Below the pieces are notes generated by a model. It made no database searches. It was not told where the DNA came from and saw only the letters and a program-made list of their open reading frames with translations. A stretch of 64,000 nucleotides of DNA, taken from contig JAVBMC010000046.1 of the NCBI GenBank assembly GCA_031552845.1, forward strand, positions 1 to 64,000, written 5' to 3'. Shown here piece after piece: positions 42,818-51,037 of the stretch. Source of the DNA: JAVBMC01 sp031552845 (lineage in GTDB: Bacteria > Verrucomicrobiota > Kiritimatiellia > RFP12 > DVOR01). The position numbers and the translations under genes were made by a program. Position 1 is the first letter of the stretch. Each line of letters begins with the position of its first letter.

Positions 42818-43059
42818 CGTTGACCCCATTGGGTGACTCGTCACTGACGCATGGCGCATACGAGAATCCAAGCTCCAAGGAGCCATCAACTATAAAGGAC
42901 AGCCCGTTTGGCCGGCGTGCAGTCCAGATGCCAGGGGGATATCCACCATCGACGCGAGTGCGTCAATCGGTCTACTTCGGAATCGCCATGGCATCGGGCT
43001 GACAGACGCCGCCGGCTGTCAGCTTAACACTTCAAGGCGGCAGTTAGGAAATTAAAACC
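42818..43059 (+). ncRNA. Conserved structured 5' leader of HU/DUF4469 gene 2
   Basis: This leader of about 242 nt aligns with 17485-17759 and includes an identical 47-nt block (42902-42948). Hairpin GACGC-GAGT-GCGTC (42951-42964) has the same loop as copy 1 but a different, still complementary stem. GCTGACAG (42998-43005) pairs perfectly with CTGTCAGC (43016-43023); its loop GCCGCC (43008-43013) is complementary to GGCGGC (43036-43041). The 33-nt length difference falls in one variable region. The open frame seen in copy 1 is closed here by a TGA at 43000, which argues against a coding leader. Confidence 0.7.
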
Positions 43060-43770
43060 ATGGCTATTCGATATCACTTAGGGCCCGCGCTGCGGGCGGA
43101 TCGGGCGGCGGCGGGCGAGATGATTGTGCATTCATCCACCGCACTGCGCATTCAGCAAGAGGAACTCGCCGACGAACTCGTCCGCCAAGGGACAACCGTG
43201 CGCCGCGCCGATGTGCTGGCCGTACTCGATAATCTCGGACTCGCGGTGGGGCACCTGTGCGCCCGCGGCATTGCGGTTTCAATTCCGAATCTCGGCACCA
43301 TGACCCCGCGCGCTCGGGGCGTGGTCGATCGCAACGGCGCGTGGGTCCGCCCGCTGGAGGGGTACTTGACGCTACAAGCCGACCGCGGGCTGGAGGCTGT
43401 TTTCAATCAACACGCAAAGTTCCAAGAAGTCCCCCGCAAACCGGTACGCGCCATCATTCGGCGGATTTTCAACGTAACTGCCGCTCCGGGAGATGTCCGG
43501 CTCGTGCCGGGTGATGTGTTCGAAGTACAAGGCCGGCATTTACGGTTCAATGCCGCCGCGGCCGATGAAGGGATTTTTCTGAAACGCGCCGAGGGTTCAA
43601 CTACGGAGGAGGTCAAGGTGATCGAGGTTTGGCCCCAGACCCCCTCGCGGGTACTCTTCCGCGTGCCGACCACAATCATGCCCGGGGACTGGTTATTAGA
43701 GGTGCGGGTCCGCCAAAAGGACTGTTCACGCGTAACCGTGTCCGAACCGCAAATTATTTTGACCTGTTGA
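43060..43770 (+). CDS. HU-like DNA-binding protein with DUF4469 C-terminal domain (copy 2)
   Basis: This 236-aa paralogue of the protein at 17760 is much more diverged than the leader is. The HU-like half (about residues 15-115) has 'GTTVRRADVLAVLDNLGLAV' and 'GIAVSIPNLGTMTPRARGV'. The DUF4469-like half (about 125-235) has 'VFEVQGRHLRFNAAAADEGI' and 'GDWLLEVRVRQKDCSRVTVS'. AGGA lies about 10 nt before the ATG. No clear terminator follows; the 22-bp palindrome array begins 30 bp after the stop. DNA binding is inferred from the fold. Confidence 0.83.
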   Translation: MAIRYHLGPALRADRAAAGEMIVHSSTALRIQQEELADELVRQGTTVRRADVLAVLDNLGLAVGHLCARGIAVSIPNLGTMTPRARGVVDRNGAWVRPLEGYLTLQADRGLEAVFNQHAKFQEVPRKPVRAIIRRIFNVTAAPGDVRLVPGDVFEVQGRHLRFNAAAADEGIFLKRAEGSTTEEVKVIEVWPQTPSRVLFRVPTTIMPGDWLLEVRVRQKDCSRVTVSEPQIILTC

Positions 43771-43800
43771 CCGCTCCGTTTATATGTGCGTACGCTTCAC

Positions 43801-43902
43801 GGGCTTGCAACCCCGTCATCACGGGCTTCGAACCCCGCGCCCGCGGGCTTGCAAGCCCCACCCGATGGGCTTATAAGCCCGTGGACGCAGGCTTATAACC
43901 CC
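43801..43902. repeat. Array B: five 14-bp palindromes with exact 22-bp period
   Basis: Units start at 43801, 43823, 43845, 43867 and 43889. They read GGGCTTGCAACCCC, GGGCTTCGAACCCC, GGGCTTGCAAGCCC, GGGCTTATAAGCCC and AGGCTTATAACCCC. The outer GGGCTT/CCC is kept while the centre varies but stays palindromic (TGCA, TCGA, TATA). The 8-bp spacers differ completely. It lies directly after HU/DUF4469 gene 2. Confidence 0.85.
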
Positions 43903-44403
43903 GCACGCAGATAGTGCGTGTTGCGGTGTTGTTCAACCAGTGCTGCGGCACTTGCGCACGGTTGGTGCAGTGCGGAATCAATCGCATTAGCCCTGCTGGC
44001 TCCATCTCATGACTTCTCCGATTTTCACCGACTTCTTCGATAATGTTGTGGGTGCGGCGGTCTCGGCGAAACGCGCCCTACCTTTTGGAAGTAGGGCTGG
44101 CGCGGGCATGTGTCTGGGAGCGCACGCAGCTTGCCCTACCGGCTCCACTCCACGACTTCGCCGCTTCTCTCAATCGGGAGTGCGGGCTGAACGTGTGTTA
44201 AATTTGGCTTTAGTGCAGAGTTGTATTGTTGTAACGGAGGATGGCTCCCTTGCAGATTCGTCATGCCCGCGTGTCGGCCAAAACTTTTCGCACGATACGA
44301 AGAAAGGCTTGAATGCAAGCAAAATGCGGCATTTTAAAAGGGATTCAGACGATTTGCGAGCGTGAGCACACGTGAAAAAAAAAGAAAAAAAAGGATTTTG
44401 AAG
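43903..44403. other. Intergenic region with repeat R5 and an A-tract
   Basis: It holds dispersed repeat R5 (44051-44190) and a purine-rich A-tract (about 44373-44393) just before the promoter at 44404, which could act as an UP element. Open frames here have no protein-like features. Confidence 0.45.
44051..44190. repeat. Dispersed repeat R5
   Basis: It shares 'GTGCGGCGGTCTCGGCGAAA', 'GGAAGTAGGGCTGGCGCGGG' and 'GGGAGCG' blocks with R3 and R4. Confidence 0.5.
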
Positions 44404-44432
44404 TTGACCCTCTCCTAAGAAAATGCTAAACT
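44404..44432 (+). promoter_or_regulatory. Promoter of the gene at 44662
   Basis: TTGACC (44404-44409) and TAAACT (44427-44432) are 17 bp apart, with an A-tract immediately upstream. The -10 equals that of both HU/DUF4469 modules. Confidence 0.7.
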
Positions 44433-44438
44433 TACGGC

Positions 44439-44661
44439 GTTTTCGAAGCACAGGATGATTCCGGACATGGTGTCCGAGCCTAGGTCAAAGGGTACCGATG
44501 GATGTTATCTGAATGTGAATCGAAGGTTACAGTAACTGCCCGACGGCGTCACGTAGCGAGTGCTGCGAGAGGTGCCGGGAGGCGAAACAACCCTGAGGGG
44601 ATATCTGCTGTGAGTGAGTTTCAGCAAGCAAGACCTCGGGAAACTCAGGAGTAATTACTCA
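44439..44661 (+). promoter_or_regulatory. Structured 5' leader, possible riboswitch-like element
   Basis: The leader is about 223 nt. Helices visible include CGGACA-tgg-TGTCCG (44462-44476) and TGCTG/CAGCA (44606-44610 with 44622-44626). CCTGAG (44592-44597) can pair either with CTCAGG (44644-44649), which overlaps the AGGAG Shine-Dalgarno, or, using the same bases with one bulge, with CCTCGGG (44634-44640). The two pairings exclude each other, as in an on/off switch. No known riboswitch class was recognised. Confidence 0.5.
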
Positions 44662-45462
44662 ATGAAGAAATTAATGGGATTCGCTGCGGCGATGGCACTC
44701 GTTGGCGGTGCGTTTGCAGATTGCACTCTGCCGACAGAGACGACCGATGTGGAGGCGCTTGTTTATGACTTTGCGGTCACGTTGAAGACCACGAAGGCAA
44801 AGCTCGTCACGTTGAAGGATACGCAGGTTCCTTGCGATTTGCCGATCGCGGGTGGAGCAATTGTTTATCGGGACAACGGGGCAACTCTGAAGTATCAGGG
44901 TTTCTATTGGACTTGTGATCCGTCTTGTGTTGATTCGCCTCAGTTTGATGTGCCGCCTTATACTTTCGAGTATTGGAACACGACAGAGAAGGTGGTCTTG
45001 GCTAATGCGGTTAACGCTGACGTCAGCGCGACTGCTCCTACTTGGAGTGTTCTCAACATCATTGGTTCGCCCAGCAAGATGAGCAAGGTCGAGGCTGCGT
45101 TTGATACTCTGACTTGGACGGATCTCGAACGTACGAGTGCTTCAGTAGCCAATGGTGCTGGTTTTGGCACATACGATAGCAAGTACAATCGTGTGAAGAC
45201 AATCAGCGGTTACGTGGTTGCCACTATGGCACCTCCGTACTATCCGCACACTGTTGGCGATCTTGTTTGCCCGCCTGCAGTTGCGTTTACTCCTTGTTCC
45301 TATGACGAGAACGACAATCCGACGGTTGGTTATGGAACTTGGTCGCTTAAGTACAATGCGTCTGCTTCAAAGAAGCTCGCGAAGATGGGGCAAGTGGCTG
45401 GCGTTCCTGCGCTGATGCCGAGCTGGGCACGTGTACAACGTGTGCCGGTCGAACTTGACTAA
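44662..45462 (+). CDS. Secreted protein of unknown function
   Basis: This 266-aa protein has a clear signal peptide ('MKKLMGFAAAMALVGGAFA', cleavage after residue 19). The mature part is beta-rich with six or more cysteines, including 'WTCDPSCVD' and 'CPPAVAFTPC', which suggests disulfides outside the cytoplasm. A 'KMSKVEAAFDTLTWTDLERT' segment is followed by a repeated 'Y-G-T-W-S-L-K-Y' type strand near the end. The ATG at 44662 follows AGGAG. It has its own promoter, a long structured leader and a terminator. No family is recognised. Confidence 0.75.
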   Translation: MKKLMGFAAAMALVGGAFADCTLPTETTDVEALVYDFAVTLKTTKAKLVTLKDTQVPCDLPIAGGAIVYRDNGATLKYQGFYWTCDPSCVDSPQFDVPPYTFEYWNTTEKVVLANAVNADVSATAPTWSVLNIIGSPSKMSKVEAAFDTLTWTDLERTSASVANGAGFGTYDSKYNRVKTISGYVVATMAPPYYPHTVGDLVCPPAVAFTPCSYDENDNPTVGYGTWSLKYNASASKKLAKMGQVAGVPALMPSWARVQRVPVELD

Positions 45463-45491
45463 TTATGTCAAGGCGTGTCATATAGACATGA

Positions 45492-45523
45492 AAGAGGAGT
45501 GGATAACTTCCGCTCCTCTTTTT
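45492..45523 (+). terminator. Intrinsic terminator after the gene at 44662
   Basis: AGAGGAG (45492-45498) pairs with CTCCTCT (45512-45518), with a GG/CC pair inside, followed by TTTTT. Confidence 0.88.
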
Positions 45524-45558
45524 ATTTTAATAACTAGGGCTTATCCATAAAACATAAA

Positions 45559-46698
45559 ATGAGTATTTCACGGGTCATTCAGAAACCGCTAAAGCAGCTG
45601 GGAGTGTTTTTATGTTTTTGGGTGGCAGTCATTATCCACATTGGTTGCCGCGAAAAAGTTACATTGCCCGCGATTAATGATGAGGCGGTGACAGCCAGTG
45701 TTAAGCGTCAGTTGAATGATTTAACAGCGGATGACATAGTTGTTTCCGTCAATAATGTTCCATTAACCAAGCATGTTTTTGACGAAAATATAGCGTTGTA
45801 CAGGCGTTGCCTCCAGCTACAAAAACCAACAATAGCGGCGACTAAATTGGATCAGGCTGAGGCACGAAAAAAAACAACGTTGATATCGGAGTTCGTTGTG
45901 CGGCAACTATTTTTGCAAGAGGCAAAGAAGCTTAATCTTGTACCGGAACAAGCAGAGCGAGAGGCATTAGAGATGCAGCAGGTCTCTAAATTTCGAGGCA
46001 AGGTTAAAACATTTTCTGATTTGCTTGCTCAATTAGGTTCCCTAGGGGAAATTTTTAAACGTGAATTTGAGATTGATTTGCTGATGCAAGAACTTTATCA
46101 AAGCCAGTCCAATCAAGTGATAGTGACTGATGCAGAAATCGATCAATCGTTGTCTGCTTTGGCGGAGTATAATCAAATGGCGCAGGCAACGAATAAACAG
46201 GTAGTCGCTTTTGGGGCGCAGTTGTATGCACGGTTGCAGGCGGGGGCTGACTTTGCCGAGTTGGCGGATGAGTTCACAGAGGATGAAACTAAAGAAAGTG
46301 GGTATTGGGGGGAGTTCATCCGTGGGCAATTTGATGATGAACAAGTGGAGGCTGCGGCATTCACGCTTCCAATAGGTGCCTATTCAAAGCCACTGGATAC
46401 TGTCAATGGCCTTGTTATTGTAAAGGTGTTGGATCGTGTGGGGGGAGGGGCTGAAGAAACTCCTCCGGGGGCAATGTTGGGAGAGCAGGTAACTTTGGCG
46501 CGAATCTTGAGAAAAATGGCGGTTGTTTGGCCGCAACTTTCGCGGGATGAAATTCAAGATCAGTTAGTTGCCACAAAGCGAACGAAAATGCAGCACTCCT
46601 TGTATCAAAAATTACTAGGGCAGGCACGTATTGAGTACCCAAACGGCACGAATTTGTTTGATTCTGCCAGTATTCTTCCTGTTCAGCCAAGGCACTAG
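45559..46698 (+). CDS. PPIC-type peptidyl-prolyl isomerase / SurA-like chaperone
   Basis: This 379-aa exported foldase has an N-terminal signal or anchor (about residues 10-30) ending 'IHIGC', a possible but atypical lipobox. The helical SurA-N-like part (about 55-195) begins 'VSVNNVPLTKHVFDENIALY'. The parvulin domain (about 205-300) shows 'GADFAELADEFTEDETKESG', 'YWGEF' and 'LPIGAYSKPLDTVNGLVIVK', the family core. Such proteins help fold periplasmic and outer-membrane proteins. It lies before two giant secreted proteins, which may be its clients. Confidence 0.85.
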   Translation: MSISRVIQKPLKQLGVFLCFWVAVIIHIGCREKVTLPAINDEAVTASVKRQLNDLTADDIVVSVNNVPLTKHVFDENIALYRRCLQLQKPTIAATKLDQAEARKKTTLISEFVVRQLFLQEAKKLNLVPEQAEREALEMQQVSKFRGKVKTFSDLLAQLGSLGEIFKREFEIDLLMQELYQSQSNQVIVTDAEIDQSLSALAEYNQMAQATNKQVVAFGAQLYARLQAGADFAELADEFTEDETKESGYWGEFIRGQFDDEQVEAAAFTLPIGAYSKPLDTVNGLVIVKVLDRVGGGAEETPPGAMLGEQVTLARILRKMAVVWPQLSRDEIQDQLVATKRTKMQHSLYQKLLGQARIEYPNGTNLFDSASILPVQPRH

Positions 46699-46836
46699 TT
46701 TGTTCAGTCTTCAGCTTTCTAAAAGTTTTGTACGGCATTGCGCGGACAATTTTTGTTTGAGCGATGCGTTTAATTGATTGTTATAATGCGTATGCAGAGC
46801 ATGCGCCGATTGTTGGTGCGGAAGGAGTGGTATAGT

Positions 46837-49800
46837 ATGAGCCGTTTATCAAAGAAAGTAGCCTTTGGGTGTCTTGTTGCCGTTTGCATGATTTTGAACG
46901 CGAGGGCAGCCTACGAAAATCATGTAGTTACCTCTGACGGGGAAATTGAGCTGGGGGTCTGGAACACAAATTTGACAAAAGCCCGAACTTATGCGGAATC
47001 GCAGAATCTGCCGTTGGTTGCGGTATGGAGTGATACAAATTGCGGAATGTGTTCACATTTCGCCTCCAATTGTTTAGAGAGAGTTACTTTTAAATCGTGG
47101 CAGGCTACGAATGGATTAGTCATGGTTTATATTCATGAGCCGTTTAGGAGAATGACGCCCGAAATTACATGGATATTGGGATCCAACTCCAGCAGATCCC
47201 TCCCCCTAATTCGTTTTTATTGGAAAAAAGCGGACGGCACGACTTACAACCAATATACGAATGGTCGGGCTTCGCGGTTTTTGAAATTTGTGCCCAAAGG
47301 CACAGCTAGGGATGATGAGTTTGCTGTAAGTTTTATTGGTGCAATTAACGCCGCATTTGCAGGCTATGAGCCGATGTTAACCGGTCCTGCAACAGATGCG
47401 TGGGATCCGGCGGATGATAGTGCCAGTGGTGCGACTAATGTGACGGTGTCGCTTGATTCACCGGTATGGACGTCAACGAAGCATTATTTGAATCAAGATG
47501 ATACCAGCGATTGGTATAAGTTTGATGTCGATGCAGGTTCAACAAATTTATTGTGGGTGACGGGGTTGCAGACGAATAATGCTGTCACGAATCTAAACGT
47601 GTCGTTGTACCTAGAGGGCGCAACGGCTGGTGAGCCTTCAGGAACAGCCACGCACACAACGAATTTGGTCAAGTTGCTTAATGTCGAAAATGCTTACAAG
47701 TACGAAAACACGAGTGGGTCGGCCTTGTGGGCCTGTGTGTCGCGCAAGGCAGGGACAAATGCAACGGTTTCGTATACGCTCAACATGAAGCAATATATGC
47801 CGTGCGCCTTTTCATTGAACACGAATGTGGTGAATGTAAAAGAAGGCAGCACATTTAAAGTAGTGGTCTCGCGTGAGGGTGACGATAAAGCCTTTGTGAC
47901 AACCAATATGGTTAAGTTTGTGTTAGATGACGGCACTCCTGCTAGAGACTATGTCACGACCCCAGATACCACCGTAGTTTGGCAGCCTGCCGATAATGCC
48001 AAAACTGTGACAGTTGCTACGATCAGAAGCGATGGCAAATGGAATCCGGACCGCAATTTTAATGTGGTCTTAACGTCTGATGAGGTTAGGCATGCGCCAA
48101 TTACTCCGCATATGACGCAGACCGTGACGGTTGCAGAAATTACCGCCGCCAAGCGTGGTACATTTGCGATAACTCAGGTGACAATGCCTGACAGAGTGCC
48201 TCTATATCAAGTACCTTATAGTGCCACATTAAAGCCTGTCGTATGGGAAGGTGAGCGCGTGCACTTGAGTGTTGCACGTTCAGGAGGTGTTGATGATGAT
48301 GCCATCGTTCGACTTTATTGGGCTGGAACCACGAATGAAATTGGTATAATTCAAGAAACGTGGACAAATAAGGAGAGCGTAGTCGAGAAGGTCTTGGAAT
48401 TTACGGTGCCAACCGTGACTGGTGTGCAACCGCCAACGCAGGTGTCTGTTGACATTCGTGCTTGGAGCCCTGGCTTGGAGTCAACAAGTTTGGCAAATGC
48501 AAAGGCCTCGAATTTGTCATTGACCGTGAATGATGCCGGATATGTGAAGTCATTGGCAGATTTCATTAAAACGGATGCGATTAAGTGGACCACCGTTGCA
48601 ACAACACCATGGTTTGTTTCGGTGGGCGGACTTACGGCTGCGGGTTCCAATGCGACGTTGACGGCGTCGTTGACAGGACCGGGATTGCTATCGTTTGTTC
48701 CGTCCGGCGATGTTGATGCGCTATCAGTGCAAGTTGGCAAGGACACAGTAAACGCTTTGACGGTTGCAGACCATGCAAGTTCAAATGTAACAGTGGCTAT
48801 CCCTTCAGGCAGGCAGGCGGTTACCTTACGCTATGGAGGGGCAGGAAACACAAACGTTTTCCTTAATGCAGTCGAGTTCACGCCGGCCAAGGCCGGGGTG
48901 ACGGTGATTTCGCCGCGTAGTGGCGCGGTCGTGGCGGCGACGAATGATTTGCCGTTGGTGTGGGAAGCTTTGTCCGGGGCAGCGGTCACTTACACGGTAG
49001 CTGGTGGAACTTCGACGAGAGACATTGAGGAGGTTCAGGCTAATGCGGTTTCGCCGTATTCGACAGATCTGTTCGCAGTCAAGGGAACACGTTATTGGCG
49101 GGTGGACTCGGTGGTAACCGATACGTTTGGCGGGGAGCTTTCGTTTGTCGGCACCGCGCAGAAGGTGACAGTTGTTGATGCGGATGGGCCGCAATTTGAC
49201 CGCGAGGCGTTGGCGGTGGCGTATCCTAGTAATCCGAATGCGGACGGCTGGGATAATACCGGCATGATGCTCTCACAGGAGGATTTGTATGTCGGGTTGC
49301 TCACGAATATCCGTTTGCCGTTAGTTGATTCTGCCGACACAGTGAGGAGGCTCTCTGGGACGTTGCCCGCAGGATTGACACTCAAGAAGGTTGAGGATGA
49401 GTGGTATGTGACGGGGTATCCAACACGGGGGGGCGATTATACTGCGGTGTTGCAGGCGATGGCCGGTCGGACGGCGGGCGTGACGCTTTCACTGCAGATG
49501 CACGTGGAGGCTTTGCCCGCAGAGGTGGTGGGAACGTTTAATGGTTATCAGTCATTTGCGGATGTTACGACGGATGAGCCGTTTGCCGTGCCACTGAAGG
49601 TGACAGTGTCGTCAGTCGGCAAAATTTCAGCTACGCTCACGGCGCAAGGGAAGAGGTATACGCTTAAGGCTAATGGGTTTGATTCCCGTCTTGAGGATGA
49701 CCCGATCGCGGGCGTGAGGTTTGCGGTGTCCAATGGCTTGGCATTGACTACAGGCTCTGGCAGGACGCTTGTGAGCTATCCGATTATTCTGGAAACAGGT

Positions 49801-50934
49801 GCCGAAGTGGCGCCTGCCGGTGACTATGAGGGGGCGTGGAGCGGAACCTTGCATATTACAAATGCAAACACGGTTGTCGATGCGCCATTTATTGTTGAAG
49901 CGGGATATGCGTTGCGTGATGGGTCAAAAGATAAAACCGCGACGATGCAAGTATTCCGTACGGATGGTTTTAATCTTTATAAGGGATATTACACCGCCGG
50001 GGTGCTGGGCGACGGCGTGACCTACGGTAATGGCTATTTAACGTTCACCGTCGGCACCAAGGGCTCAACGAAGATTGCCGGTAAGTTGGCAGATGGACAA
50101 GCAGTCTCCGCGAGCACGGTCCTGATGCCTTATGTGGGCGAGGATGGAGAAATTTATGGTTACCTTCCGTTCGGTGTTGCTCCCAGCATTTATAAGGGAG
50201 GTGAATTCTTTGCCGAATCCTTATTCGCGTCTGATGGCACAGTTACTAATGGCGTGACCTCGTGGCGGAATCTAACCCCTGCAAACGGGAATTCAAACAA
50301 TCTGCCTGTTGTTCTGATTGGTGCGCGTTATGCGCAGTTGACGAACCTTCGTCAAATTCTCGTGACAAATTCCGTACAAGTTTCGGAGTGGGTGAAGGTT
50401 TCCGATAATGATGGCCGTTTCAATGTGTTTCAAATCAACAGCAAGGGAACAGGTGTGCAGACGCTGAATGCTGAAGAGGTTTATGTTGAAGGTGCTGATG
50501 AGTCTGTGAAATTAGTGCTTACACCCAAAACTGGAATTTATTCGGGTACATTTACTTCCGATCGGACTAGAATATCGTTCTACGGTATTTTGGTGCCCAG
50601 TTTGTGGAGCGGTGCTGAACCGTTCTTTGGCGTTGGGTTTTATACATGGTTGCCTGTTGGCGCGAACCGAAAATCATCTGCTGCATTTGACTTATCATCA
50701 TTTGATGATAGTGGGCTATCGTTCGTGGATACCAGTATTCAAAGCGGTTCTTCTAGTGCCATCAGCAGTTTTGGCAGTGGTAGCATAATCCGTAGTGGCG
50801 GCGCGGTGCTTTCCGACCCTTCGCCTATTGGTGGTGCTGATCAGCAAGGTGAAGTTGGAGTGCCGCCATTTGACTTTTTGCCTCCTCCTTCTCCGCCTCC
50901 CGCGCCCCAGGTGCCACCACCGTTGACGTTTTGA
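46837..50934 (+). CDS. Giant secreted protein with thioredoxin-like N-terminus
   Basis: This 1365-aa protein has a signal peptide (about residues 1-25). A thioredoxin-like domain (about 35-170) has a CGMC site in 'WSDTNCGMCSHFASNC'. Calx-beta-like and other beta modules follow (about 330-440), then an Ig/putative-binding repeat region ('LSGTLPAGLTLKKVEDEWYV'). The C-terminal module 'YGNGYLTFTVGTKGSTKIAG' and 'VSASTVLMPYVGEDGEIYGY' is shared with the protein at 51038. It ends in a Pro-rich tail. The ATG at 46837 follows AAGGAG; a -10-like TATAAT lies at 46782. The role is unknown; a redox or cysteine-tethering function is possible. Confidence 0.8.
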   Translation: MSRLSKKVAFGCLVAVCMILNARAAYENHVVTSDGEIELGVWNTNLTKARTYAESQNLPLVAVWSDTNCGMCSHFASNCLERVTFKSWQATNGLVMVYIHEPFRRMTPEITWILGSNSSRSLPLIRFYWKKADGTTYNQYTNGRASRFLKFVPKGTARDDEFAVSFIGAINAAFAGYEPMLTGPATDAWDPADDSASGATNVTVSLDSPVWTSTKHYLNQDDTSDWYKFDVDAGSTNLLWVTGLQTNNAVTNLNVSLYLEGATAGEPSGTATHTTNLVKLLNVENAYKYENTSGSALWACVSRKAGTNATVSYTLNMKQYMPCAFSLNTNVVNVKEGSTFKVVVSREGDDKAFVTTNMVKFVLDDGTPARDYVTTPDTTVVWQPADNAKTVTVATIRSDGKWNPDRNFNVVLTSDEVRHAPITPHMTQTVTVAEITAAKRGTFAITQVTMPDRVPLYQVPYSATLKPVVWEGERVHLSVARSGGVDDDAIVRLYWAGTTNEIGIIQETWTNKESVVEKVLEFTVPTVTGVQPPTQVSVDIRAWSPGLESTSLANAKASNLSLTVNDAGYVKSLADFIKTDAIKWTTVATTPWFVSVGGLTAAGSNATLTASLTGPGLLSFVPSGDVDALSVQVGKDTVNALTVADHASSNVTVAIPSGRQAVTLRYGGAGNTNVFLNAVEFTPAKAGVTVISPRSGAVVAATNDLPLVWEALSGAAVTYTVAGGTSTRDIEEVQANAVSPYSTDLFAVKGTRYWRVDSVVTDTFGGELSFVGTAQKVTVVDADGPQFDREALAVAYPSNPNADGWDNTGMMLSQEDLYVGLLTNIRLPLVDSADTVRRLSGTLPAGLTLKKVEDEWYVTGYPTRGGDYTAVLQAMAGRTAGVTLSLQMHVEALPAEVVGTFNGYQSFADVTTDEPFAVPLKVTVSSVGKISATLTAQGKRYTLKANGFDSRLEDDPIAGVRFAVSNGLALTTGSGRTLVSYPIILETGAEVAPAGDYEGAWSGTLHITNANTVVDAPFIVEAGYALRDGSKDKTATMQVFRTDGFNLYKGYYTAGVLGDGVTYGNGYLTFTVGTKGSTKIAGKLADGQAVSASTVLMPYVGEDGEIYGYLPFGVAPSIYKGGEFFAESLFASDGTVTNGVTSWRNLTPANGNSNNLPVVLIGARYAQLTNLRQILVTNSVQVSEWVKVSDNDGRFNVFQINSKGTGVQTLNAEEVYVEGADESVKLVLTPKTGIYSGTFTSDRTRISFYGILVPSLWSGAEPFFGVGFYTWLPVGANRKSSAAFDLSSFDDSGLSFVDTSIQSGSSSAISSFGSGSIIRSGGAVLSDPSPIGGADQQGEVGVPPFDFLPPPSPPPAPQVPPPLTF

Positions 50935-51037
50935 AGACGAGTGCAGAGAACGGATTGCCGGGCAAATCGATGTCTTCCATAGAAGGGTCGATTTGTTTGG
51001 TCTAACGAGTAAAGATTTTGAGAAACGGAGTAAGTCC

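Noticed and set aside
42820..43002. Small 60-aa protein upstream of HU/DUF4469 gene 2
   Set aside because: It shares a stretch with the frame in leader 1 only because the DNA block is identical. It has no good ribosome binding site and the flanking parts differ.
43801..43902. CRISPR array
   Set aside because: The period is 22 bp with 8-bp spacers, the repeats are palindromic and vary, and no cas gene is in the window.
44439..44661. c-di-GMP riboswitch
   Set aside because: The piece GGGTACCGATGG resembles the end of that class, but the conserved GACGCAAAGCC segment and the rest of the fold are missing.
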